This document shows positions 34,486 through 45,500 of a stretch of 64,000 nt of DNA, piece after piece; the stretch's first letter is position 1; each line of letters starts with the position of its first letter. This DNA comes from Theobroma cacao. Its lineage: Eukaryota; Streptophyta; Magnoliopsida; Malvales; Malvaceae. Location of the stretch: positions 15,343,670 to 15,407,669 of the forward strand of contig NC_030859.1 of NCBI RefSeq assembly GCF_000208745.1, written 5' to 3'. The notes below the pieces were generated by a model. The model ran no database searches. It was not told where the DNA came from and saw nothing but the letters and a program-made list of their open reading frames with translations. The position numbers were made by a program, and so were the translations under genes.

Positions 34486-34828
34486 TGATGTAGCCAGAAG
34501 GATTAAGAAAATTAAAACTCAACAATTAGGCTTGAATGTGGTTGATTGTATTTAGAACAATAAAAGATAATTAGGTTTTAAAGAAACCTCTTGAATAAAA
34601 ATTCAAAATAAACAAAAATTAATAATAATAATCCTTTATCTAGGATCACCTATTTATACTAGCTAAGACAAATCCTAATCAAATAGTAATCCTAATCCTA
34701 AATGAAGACTTAAAATACTAAAATTCTAATAAAGATAGGAAAAGAATCTCAAATTAAATAAAATAAAATAAATAAAAACCTAAGCTAATGAAAATACTAA
34801 ATAAAATAAAATTCTATATGCACCTGTA
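34486..34828 (-). repeat. 5' LTR of B (about 343 bp)
   Basis: In plus-strand reading it starts TGATGTAGCC and matches the solo LTR at 43421-43759 over almost its full length. The far end has decayed (CCTGTAGAG versus CCTGCATCA in the solo copy), so the outer boundary and target duplication cannot be fixed. Confidence 0.85.
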
Positions 34829-37740
34829 GAGGTTTTTGCCCTTCTTGTATTTTATGGTGAGGCTTAAGCCTCACGGATTAAACTTGAAAAGAACTGAGCC
34901 AGCTTATCTAAGTAATTTGTTAATTTTGAAGTTGACCAGTACATTTGGTAACATTTACCAGCTTGAATGGTGAACTATTTCTTTGTAAATGAAAAGGGAA
35001 AGGAAAAAAAAAAGGTTTATTGTACAGAAAGAAAATTTGAGGGTCTTCAGTTAGCTCCAATTGAAGACTTGCTGAGGTCTACTGATTGAATTGAAGCTAA
35101 AGTAAAATTGTAGGCTTGTTTACATACATACACATTTTAGACCTGTCTATCATTTAAAGATGTACTTTGTGCAATATCAATTCCATTTGATTTTGATACT
35201 ATGAATTAGTTCCATAGGTTTAGAGTGTTGTTCTATTGTTCACAACACATTTATGCATTTATGCAAGGAATATGTATTAGTGTTTGAATTAATTATATAC
35301 TAGGACATAAGTGTACAAGCATTGTGAAAAGCTAAAGGGATAAATAATTCCAGAGTCTTCCATCTTTTTCTTATGGTTTGGACCATCATTTGACTATTGT
35401 ATCATTGAAAAGTTGCATATTATTCCCCTTTTAAGGTAATCATCTGATTTAATGACGAATTATAGCATCACATTCAACTAAGAGAGACATGTTTTTGTCT
35501 TAAAACTTTATAGATTATTCCTTAAACAATCACTAATTTATTGTTCATAGAAAGCATCTGACCAATCAAAAAATTAGCAATATTTCTATATCTCATAAAA
35601 GGGATTTAAAATTTTTACTGTCATGATTCTTCTTCCTTGATAATTAGTGGAGAAAGTGAAAGGGAACTAGATAGTGTTTCTTGTTATTTACTTCAACTAC
35701 ATCATCGTGGTTGATATACAAGTAAACAAATTTTCGAATTACTCTCTTATAGTTTGTTTGTTCTACTCATATTTGACTATCATCTATTCTTCTCATATTT
35801 AAACTGTTTTTTTTTTTTTGAAAGCTGACTCTTTTCTTTTACAGAAGGCCCGACTTAAATATGCTTCCTGTTTTAAAACCAAATTAAAAAATATATGTAA
35901 AAGTCACGCTTTATAGATATTTGATTTAGATTCACAAAATCTTTTAAGACCTTAATTGCATATGTTGTCATGTTCAGAAATTTATTTTTACAAATATATG
36001 TAGACACTACTAAACTTTTACAGTTTAGCTCTACTTACATGTGATTTAAATTTTCTAAAGTTCATGTGGTTCTTAGTTCCCATAGAATGTACCATATATG
36101 TTTGTAGGTATTTTGTCAAACATTTTATATGGTTCTATGTTTGAATTTGACTAAAACTTGCAAAGGATCCTAATGGAATTTAGAGGTGCACTTTCTAGAA
36201 CTTTTAAAATTTTGTATCCAATCTCAAATAGATTTCTAATCTCCATTAGCAAACTTACAACAAAAGCTGCCCATTTAACCTAATAGTTATGTAGTTGTCA
36301 AACTTTCTTGAATTTGAAAGTTCCTAGATATGAGGCAATCTACCTGTCAAAAGTATGACAAATGAACTTTCCTTGAGTGTAAAGTAAACTAATGGCCACT
36401 GGGATTAGTATGAAGGCTAAAAAATTACTGATTTCCTATTGGATTACATTTATGATTGGTTATCTATTGTGCAAGTAAATTGTTATTGCCTCTCTACAAT
36501 TCACACTGAGAATGAACCAAGCTTTTCTATGACACTAGGGTAAAGCTAATGCTATGAATGGTTAGACTTTGACACTACTATTAGCTATTGTATCAAAACT
36601 TTGGTGTAGAAGATTTTGTGGCTAGGTTCCTTTTTTCAAATTTTCTTTTTTCATAAAAATTTTGGTTTTGGTTTTTGTTTATCTCTACTTGACTATTTTA
36701 ACTGTGTAATTGCTTCTCTCTTCAATAGCAACAATTATTAGATAATCTAATTAGGAACAAAATAAAAGAGGCATGCTTTCTGTTAAGATTTATTTGATCA
36801 CCACCAACATAGCTTTTTCAATCTTTATAGTTTTTATTCTAATTGCCACTATGTTATTAGTTCAAGAGACAAGTGTTATTGATGGTGGATGGTCTATTAA
36901 ATCAAGGACTAGCATGCTTAGGTTTCCTTCACAAAAATGATTCCATAGTACATGTAATGTTGTTGAACTTTTATCCTGTTTTTCAAAACAGCTTGCTCAT
37001 TGATTTATAGGAACAATTTTTTTACATATTGTAATAAATGTTATTTGTAGATATCTCGAATATTAATTAGCAGGATTATTTTCTTTTCTTTTTTAGGACA
37101 ACATCTTACTCATTGAGAATGCAAAACAATTTTGTACATATTATAATAGTTTTTGTGCATTTATGACAAATTTTATATATATGAAATATTAATTAACAAG
37201 ATTATATCAATAATAGCTTTTACAATTCCTATCATTAATTCATAATTTTTAATATCTAAGTGTTTATAAAATATTACAAACCCACTGCACAGTAAGGGTA
37301 CTTTTCTAGTATGTAATGATTATAATGGATAAAATATTATTAATTAATTTTCAAAATTCAATGTATGTAGTTGTGAGAAAGAAATCTATCATATATTTAG
37401 AAAGTGAGCTACATGAGTGCACTGTAGCTAGGGGTCGAAGGCGCTTTCTTTTCTTTTCTTTTTTTTTTTTTAACCTGGTTGGGATAAAAAAATGACACTG
37501 TTTTTGATGGCTTGGAAATATCAAAATTTTTTAGATAATAAAGAAAGAGAGTATGTGCCAAACAATCAAAAGAAAAAAAGCAGAAGAGAGATTAGAGAAA
37601 AGGGTTGAGGAGAGAAGGGAAAGCGGTAGAAAGGGTGGTGAGGTAAAGTGTCACGTTTTTCGTATGGACGTGAATCTCACATTGTCAAAGTAGCGGTAGA
37701 AATGTAAGATTAGCGGGTCAAAGTAAACAATACTTCATAG
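34829..37740. other. AT-rich spacer without recognised genes
   Basis: No coding frame with family features was seen on either strand. It includes short homopolymer and pyrimidine tracts (35809-35820, 37448-37470). The ending may include decayed repeats, but nothing has paired ends that I can support. Confidence 0.6.
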
Positions 37741-37815
37741 GGATTGGTGTAGACCGTGACACAAAGCATTATAACAACCTCACAAGGATTGGTATGGACC
37801 GTGACACAAAGCATT
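37741..37815. repeat. Two-copy tandem repeat, 45-bp period
   Basis: GGATTGGTGTAGACCGTGAC continuing ACAAAGCATT at 37741-37770 is repeated with two changes at 37786-37815. Confidence 0.85.
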
Positions 37816-38047
37816 GGTGTTACATACATTAATACTTTAACGCATACAATATAGTTCTTACAACACTCGATGATATCATTTTAACACTTAAAATTTAGTA
37901 TACTTAATTCAAAATTTTAAAGTTTCAGTCTTGATTTAAGTTCTAGCACCTTACTCTGAAGTATAGTATATTTATTCTTAATTGTTATGCCTTATTTTCA
38001 TATTAAATTCTGCTTATTTCAACGAATATGGGATTATGAAAATGCAG

Positions 38048-38577
38048 GAGTCAGAAAGCGGTAGTTGGCAAGTTCCTACCATTGCAGACGATGTTCTTTT
38101 GACTCCAAGACAGTGGCTGTGTGTTAGTAGAAGCAAGAATAAGTGGTAGCAGCATCACTTGATCAAGCAATTCGATAAACTGGAAAACAAAGAAAAAAGG
38201 TTAGCTATTGCAATTCAATTTGAACTTTATGTATTTTGATGTTATCTGATTTCATGTTTTAATTGAATTTCATTGTAAATTTTTTAAAGACCTGAAAAAG
38301 GAAAGAAATTAAGAAAGAAACACAATGGAAATGCTTTTGGTCATCAAAATATTTATGACGACAATTTGAATGCATGGTTTGTGTCACACACTTTGCAAAC
38401 TTTCGCACATATTAATTTAATGCAAACTTTATTATGTAGCAAATTTTAATGAACTTTCTAGAATGAACGGCAAGAGATAATGAATTTTAATGCAAACTTT
38501 AATGAACATGATCATGCCATGCCGATTGGTGGCTGGAGAGGACGAAAAGGTGCAAAGGGAGTGTACAGTGGGCAGTG
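38048..38577 (+). pseudogene. Possible relic exons of unknown gene
   Basis: Three short coding-like blocks are separated by intron-like sequence. Block 1 (38049-38200) follows a ...TGCAG site and ends at AAAAAG/GTTAGC. Block 2 (about 38291-38376) follows TTTAAAG. Block 3 (about 38461-38577) follows TTTCTAG. Block 1 reads SGSWQVPTIADDVLLTPRQW and then hits a TAG. I do not recognise the family, and there is no plausible start codon or 3' end. It may be chance. Confidence 0.2.
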
Positions 38578-39800
38578 ATGAGTGAATCTGCTTCCAAATG
38601 ACACAATTACGGCTTATTTATGTGATGGACATTTTGGTCATTTAATAAAATCCATTAAAAGTGTTTATACTCTTGGAATATAGTGTCTATTTCCAGTACT
38701 AATAGACTTAGTGATCATTTCTAACACTAATAGACCCGATTGAATTATGATTAAAACTTAGAGATAGAGATAATTTACCCAATGTTACATTTGATATTGA
38801 CATAATTGTTATCGACATTTTATTTTTTAATATCGAATATGGTATCGTAAAATTTGGTAAAAATTTTTAAAATTAATTATAAATAATATTTATATATGTA
38901 AAATAAAGAAAAAATCTTAATAATATTAATTTTTAACAAAATTGATTATAAGACATAAATTGACTTGATGATTTTTTTTAATTTAAATCGTCAACATGGT
39001 CCTTGGTAATATATGTTTTAAATAAAATTTATATTTTTTTATATTAATTTATTAATTAAAAGTTAAAAAACACTTCTCATGTTGAAATCAAAAGGAACTT
39101 CAATTTTTTTAATATATTTTTTTAAAATTTAAATATTGAAACTCATAAAAAATAGTTTTTCATATTTCAACTCGAAAAATAATAAAAAATAAAATTTTTA
39201 ATAAGTAATCATATAAAAAGTGTATCGACTGTGTCAAACGATACGTTTTCGATACTTGATCAAATGTGATACAACTATATCTGTGTATCATTTTCAATTA
39301 GTATTGTATCATACAATACGTATCGTGTATCGTACACTACACAATTGATAACTATAAATATTGGTAAATTTTTCACTCTCAACATTTATATCATCACCAT
39401 ACTAATCTCCTTTTGAGAAGATTGTGATAGGAAATTGTTCTCCAACATAAGCATTGAGCTCGGTGGGCTTTCCAAACGGAAACCACGTTTCTCTAACAAT
39501 AAAATCTTCTCTTTATTAGTTGGTTGATTGACTTTGTATGTATAAATATGGATGAAGGAGCTTCGCAAGTGAAACTATTGATAATATTGAAATGTTAAAT
39601 TATAATTTCAATTTCATATTATATTTTGATTTGTTAGTTTTTTCATTTGGTTTGTCTTTTGATTTATTTTATTTTATGTAATAGTTACCTCATATTTTTG
39701 AAAATTATTTAATTGTAATTGCCATTTATATTTAGACAAGTCTATACAAATAGAAATTTCATTTAAACTCTTAGTAATTTATATTTAGAAAATTAATATT
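38578..39800. other. AT-rich spacer with TATCGTA-type inverted phrases
   Basis: No gene was recognised. At 39225-39350, phrases such as CGATACG, GTATCAT and ATACGTATCG recur in both orientations, as seen in ends of small decayed DNA transposons, but no target duplication could be fixed. Confidence 0.4.
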
Positions 39801-39829
39801 GGTTTTTTTATTTTCATTTGGGTGATAGT

Positions 39830-40579
39830 ACTTTTTACCATCATGACTTTAAAAAGGCTTATTTCAACTTTACATATTTTAATCCTTATTCTCATTTATT
39901 TACATTTAAAGTAAAAAAAAAAGTTACTTTTTTAACAATAAAATTTTTAATTTTATGTAAGAATCTCAGTATCTATTTTCAGAGGATAGAAATTAGTTTA
40001 AATTTTTTTTAGAAAAAGTAAATATTGATTTTTTATTACTTTTTATCCTTAGTCTTATGCATAAACATCAAAATTTTAAGAACAATAATTTGAAATTTTT
40101 GTACTTTTATTCTTATTTTCATAAATTTACATTAAAAGTTTAAAAAATGTTACTTTTTTAACATTAATATTTTTATTTTTTTGTAATAATTCTGGGTAGC
40201 TACTTTGAGAAGTTATTATTTTAAAATATAAAAACCTAAATATTGTTTTTTTTTAATCTTAGTTTGATCTTTAAGAAATCATTATTATGACTTTTACCTT
40301 TATTTTTATACATTTATATCAATATTTTAGGAAAGCTTATTCTAAGTATACATATTTATATCCTTATTCTCATATATTTATGTTGAAATTCAAAAAATTG
40401 TTACTTTTTGAACATTTAAATTTTAAATTTTTTAAATAAAAATTCTTGCTAGCTAGTTTAAGAGGATACAAATTACTTTAAAATCTTTTACAAAAATAAA
40501 CTAACTATTGATTTTTATTTTAATTTGTCTAACATGACTTTTTTTCCATTACTCTTATATATATATATATATACTCTTT
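39830..40579. repeat. Diverged AT-rich tandem repeat, about 230-250-bp unit
   Basis: The phrase GTTACTTTTT(T)AACA recurs near 39922, 40149 and 40399, each time preceded by a TTATTCTxATxxATTTA phrase and followed by an AATATTGATTTTT-like block. Spacings are about 227 and 250 bp. The array runs straight into the assembly gap. Confidence 0.7.
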
Positions 40580-41097
40580 NNNNNNNNNNNNNNNNNNNNN
40601 NNNNNNNNNNNNNNNNNNNNNNNNNNNNNNNNNNNNNNNNNNNNNNNNNNNNNNNNNNNNNNNNNNNNNNNNNNNNNNNNNNNNNNNNNNNNNNNNNNNN
40701 NNNNNNNNNNNNNNNNNNNNNNNNNNNNNNNNNNNNNNNNNNNNNNNNNNNNNNNNNNNNNNNNNNNNNNNNNNNNNNNNNNNNNNNNNNNNNNNNNNNN
40801 NNNNNNNNNNNNNNNNNNNNNNNNNNNNNNNNNNNNNNNNNNNNNNNNNNNNNNNNNNNNNNNNNNNNNNNNNNNNNNNNNNNNNNNNNNNNNNNNNNNN
40901 NNNNNNNNNNNNNNNNNNNNNNNNNNNNNNNNNNNNNNNNNNNNNNNNNNNNNNNNNNNNNNNNNNNNNNNNNNNNNNNNNNNNNNNNNNNNNNNNNNNN
41001 NNNNNNNNNNNNNNNNNNNNNNNNNNNNNNNNNNNNNNNNNNNNNNNNNNNNNNNNNNNNNNNNNNNNNNNNNNNNNNNNNNNNNNNNNNNNNNNNN
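40580..41097. other. Assembly gap, 518 N
   Basis: All bases are N. An AT dinucleotide tract (about 40555-40573) and diverged tandem repeats stand on the left, so the gap probably covers a repeat that did not assemble; the true size may differ. Confidence 0.99.
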
Positions 41098-42120
41098 ATA
41101 ATTTTAAAAATATCAATATTTTAAAAATATTTTCTGATGTCTTACTAAGCAAAATTTTTTTTTTAAATAAAATTTTTTTAAAATAATTTGATTTTATATA
41201 TCTTAATATATGCTAATATTAATATAATCATATTTTGTTAATTACATTATTCTAATAGCGAAATAAAATTTATATTGAGAAAATATAATATTTATAAAGT
41301 AATTATTGGTACGTTACATAATTTATACAATAAAATTATTAAAATAAAATAAATATTTTTTGAAAGTCAAAATAAAATAAATATTAATTACACTTATTAA
41401 AAAAATTTTAGTTTTAATGATGAAATTTTCTAAATTATCTTCAATTTTAATTACTATTTTCTTATCTTATACTTTTATAATTATTTAGAATTAATCAACA
41501 TTCTAAAAATAATTTTGGAATCCTTCAATAATTTTGATAAGTTATTATTAACTTTATTCAATTCATTGTTCATTTTTATTATTTATCAAAAAAACTTATT
41601 TTACTTTTTATTCTTATCTTATTTTTATAAATTTAATTTATATATAAAAAAAATTATAAATAAAAAAATAAATTAACTAAACTTGAATTAGGTTGGACTT
41701 GGATGAATCCAACCCACTTCTTTTTATTTTATCCTTCATAAATAATTTTTATTTTAAACTAATGGCGAACCTTTTTTCTTTTCTTCATTTTTGCTCTCTT
41801 CTTCTCCTTCCACTGGCAGCAGCCAACCCCTTGCTCTAAATCCTCTCTCCATTACTTAGTCCCCGGTACCGTCACCCTTGTTGGCCTAAGCCTTTCCGGC
41901 AGCGGCTCCCTCTTTCTTTCCCTTTACTCTTTTCTTCTCCTCCCTTTCCTTCTGCTGCCAGTTTTCTCCCTCTCCAAAAAAGCCTAGCCACCGTTCTCCT
42001 CCTGCAATTTGGGTTTTCTTTTATAAGTCCTGCCACAAATTTAAAACCCTGGACACCCTTGAAGAGCATTCTTCATTGTTTTTGTTTGACTCACTCAGTG
42101 ATAATTTGTTTTTTCTGATC
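41098..42120. other. AT-rich spacer and pyrimidine-rich block upstream of the carrier gene
   Basis: 41098-41750 is very AT-rich with no gene seen. 41760-42070 is a C/T-rich block of different base composition. It includes a 25-codon frame (41762-41839, MANLFSFLHFCSLLLLPLA then AAANPLL and stop) that looks like an isolated secretion signal. It could be chance in a pyrimidine-rich tract or the relic of a gene start. Confidence 0.4.
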
Positions 42121-42132
42121 ACACTGTAAGCT

Positions 42133-42165
42133 GCCACGTGATAAAATAAAAAAGTGAAACGTGGC
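42133..42165. promoter_or_regulatory. Paired ACGT boxes upstream of the carrier gene
   Basis: GCCACGT (42133-42139, within the G-box CACGTG at 42135) and its exact inverse ACGTGGC (42159-42165) are 19 bp apart. Such boxes bind plant bZIP/bHLH factors; function here is inferred. They lie about 440 bp before the start codon. Confidence 0.45.
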
Positions 42166-42470
42166 AAATCGAGGAAGCCACTTTTACTTATGTTGTAGAT
42201 AATCCCTTAGCTCTGGTCCTCCGTCTGATCAAATCCATTTCGTTTCTTGACTCAGTGAGTCAAATTGCCATTCCTCGACTTTTTAATTTAGAATTAAAAA
42301 TAATGTTTTGAATTTACGACTCCCTGGACTCTAGCTATTGCCTATCTTAATTTCTTTCCTTATTAAAGAAAGTGGGAAACAAAGTCCCGGGAGATTCAAG
42401 TATTTTCCTTTCATTTGATGCATGCTAAAATGGCATAAAAGTATTTTCGTTTTGATTCAGTTGGATACAA

Positions 42471-42568
42471 GTAAGTTACATTATAAGCTCTTTTCACGTG
42501 CATTTGCAGCGAATTGTATTCTTTTGCTCTGAATTAAATAACAAATAGATAATTTTAACTTTTCCCAG
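42471..42568 (+). other. Probable intron in the 5' UTR of the carrier gene
   Basis: A strong donor (ACAA/GTAAGT) at 42471 and an acceptor (TTTTCCCAG) ending at 42568 enclose 98 AT-rich bases, with the ATG only 8 bases after the acceptor. No transcript data were seen. Confidence 0.5.
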
Positions 42569-42575
42569 GTTTGAA

Positions 42576-45500
42576 ATGGATGAGTTGTTGCAGAACCATT
42601 TGTTTGCAACTCATGCAATTGCCGCTTCAGGTTCTGTGGTATTCGCCACTGCCCTTACTTACCCTCTTGACACAATCAAATCACTTATTCAGGTTCCCTT
42701 TCTTTTCCCTTTTCGTTTCAAATTAATCTGTTTTTCTTTTAATACCCTTTTCTTGTTTTAGAAAAATCAGTAATCTATTTATTTCTAATATCTGTTATGT
42801 ATTCTGATTTTTCGAGGTGAACAGGTTGGTTCAAGTTCCAGTAAGCAATTGACTGCCTCTCAGGTTATAAATCGAGTTCGAGCTTTGTCAGGAATTTCAG
42901 GTAAGCCTTAAGCTTCTCTTTTATTTATTTTACTTATGTATTGACTTCCACTTTGAGTCAAAATGTTAGTTGCTGGTTACCCATTTTGTTTGTTTGATAT
43001 GAATTGACAAAATGGATGGAATGGTATATAACTGTTGCATATTTGGCAAAATAGAATTGTGTATTGTGACTTTGGGAACCTTGATATGCTTACTTTTCCT
43101 ATATTGGTGGTGGTTATTGAATTTTCAAATTTGTTTGATACTTTTGTCCTTCTCCACCTGCTGGCTTTCAAGTACATTACCAATTTCAAATGAAGGATAA
43201 GGGGAAAGAAGAAATGCTCATAGCTGATTCATAAGAACATCGAGAACCATTTGCCCTCAATTTTATAAATTTAGGAAATAATGCCGTGTTTGGACTAAGT
43301 TTTCAGTCCTATAAGATTAAATGAGGGAGGAAGGTAGATGGAGAGAAAAGCTTAAGTCCATAGGTAATGCTCTGTGCTTTTTGTGAAAGCTAAACTGCAG
43401 AGGAGAATGTCTAATATATGTGATGTAGCCGAAAGGTTTAGGGCAATTAGTACTCAACAATTAGGGCTAGAATAGGGTTGATTGTGTTGGAATAATAACA
43501 AGATAATTGGGTTTTCAAAGAAACCTCTTGAATAAATATTCAAAATAACAAATGATGATAATAATAATTTTCTATCTAAGATCACCTATTTATAATAGCT
43601 AAGATAAATCCTAATCAAATAGTAATCCTAATCCTAAATAAAGACTTAAAGTACTAAAATTCTAATAAAGATAGGAAAAAAGAATCTCAAACTAAATAAA
43701 TAAAATAAAATCCTAAACTAACTAAAATACTAAATAAATTTTCATATGCGCCTGCATCAATATGGCAACAGTAAAATGGATTTTGTTGCAGCCACTACCT
43801 TTTTCTCTCTGATCTTTAAACTAATGGTAGTGTACAATGAAGACAGTTGATTTGGTTAAAACTTGAAGCTGTAATTTGGGCAAGCAGGGTGCACAAAGAC
43901 TCTAGCTTGTTATGGTCAAAAGATTAGTTGCATGTTCACCAATTGTATGCGTTGATGCCTTCTCAATTTGAAGAAAAGAAATCTGAAATACACCTCTAAA
44001 TTAATTTAAGCTACAAATCAGCAGGGCAATTCATAACATTTGTTTAAACCTTAAACGTGGTCTATCTATTTCCTCTTAGTTTGTTTTACCTTGTCATCTA
44101 CGTGTTAATACTACCATATAAATACATATTTCGTCCATCTCAAACGGAATCTTCACTTTTGACTTGGCATGGAGATTAAGAGAAATATTATGGGTTTAGA
44201 GTTTTTGATATTATTATTTTATAATTTTTATAATTTTTTTTCTATAGTTTTTACTGTCAAAAAATTTTAAAAATATATGGAATAGAGAAAAAAAAAAGTA
44301 GCAAGTATTAGAAAAGGAAACTGAATTAGTTTTAGGACAGTCTAGATAGGAAAGATGGACATCCTATTTGTTTTGGTTGATACCTCTCAGAAATTTGAAT
44401 ATACAACTATGGAAACTAAAATTTGCAGTTCCTCTACCCCCACCCCCCTTCTTTTCCGTATCCTGCTTACTGCCTATTATGCTTGCTTTCCCTTTCTAGC
44501 TTTGTTTTCTAAAAACAAATTTTGTCATGGTCAGTATCCTAACTTTTATTTGGAGTTTGATTTTTGCTTTCTTTTGAAAAACACAGGTTTGTATACTGGC
44601 TTTGAGTGGTTGGCCTGGGGGAAAACTTTTGGTTTGGGAGCTCGCTTTGGAATGTATGAAGTTTTGACAGCCTTCTATAAAGGTATTCTTTGTCATTCAC
44701 TTAGTAGTCTTTACAAGTCATTTTACCCTGAATGTAGGATGCTTAATATAACAAGTGTGCATATTTCTCTTCCACAATTTGGGTGATTATAAAACATGCA
44801 AACCATGTTTTAATATTTTATGCCTAATTTAAAAAGAGACAACTTAGGAGCTTTCATAGCATTGATCATTAAAGAACATCAGTCTGTTAAGTATTTTATT
44901 AAATTGCTGAGTCGATCACAAAGTTACTCCTTGTTAATTTGATTCATGATTTACAATGTAATATGCAGAAACCAAGGAATCACAACGTGTTTCACTTTTA
45001 ACTTTTCTTCAAAGTGACCATTCGTCTGAGTCACTTTATGACCATCAAATACAAACCCACCCTTCTCCATGTTCTATCAGTCTATCTAGCTGTGTATCAG
45101 GCATGGATAGTGCTAATTTTTCTGTTTTATTGTCTAATTTGTTTGTTGTATGTAAGCATGTGTAGTCAAATGGGTGCAGATGTTTTAGAGGTATAGTTGT
45201 ATAGTAAAATTACACAAAACTAATCTGTCAATAGCATCTCTCTGTTTTGTTTAAGAAAGGGATTCAATTGAGTAGCTACATTCTAATTAAAACTAAAATC
45301 TGTGGGTGTTCTACCTTTTCTTGTTAATTATATTAAAAAATCTGCAGATGTTATACAAAAATCTAACAGATATAATCATGTCTCAGTGATCTCATTTTCT
45401 GATGTTAGCAGTAGCAGAACTGATCTGCTCATAATCAGCAAACTCTCCTTTCTCAACTTCCTTCTCCTCATAATTTGAAGTGTTCATGTAAATGGCATAA

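Larger units (their letters stand above)
6905..34828 (-). mobile_element. Element B: old Ty3/gypsy chromovirus relic, split by C and F
   Basis: Minus-strand order from high to low coordinates: 5' LTR (34486-34828), degenerate primer site, gag, zinc knuckle and protease (to 31313), then after insertion C the protease tail, RT, RNase H and integrase (10064 to about 7038). The protease motif IDGGS and the LTR of about 340 bp point to the Reina-like chromoviruses (inference). Many stops and frameshifts are present. The 3' LTR is missing, so the low end (about 6905) is an estimate. The two halves meet precisely across C when one CATTG copy is removed. Confidence 0.85.

Noticed and set aside
40525..41152. 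Long frames on both strands
   Set aside because: They run through the N gap and carry no sequence information.
41762..41839. 25-codon frame like a secretion signal
   Set aside because: Ends after the signal-like part in a pyrimidine-rich block; kept only as a remark, not as a gene.
44355..44786. 143-codon frame overlapping exon 3 of the carrier gene
   Set aside because: It reads through intron sequence on both sides; only 44587-44682 is coding by splice sites and carrier motifs.
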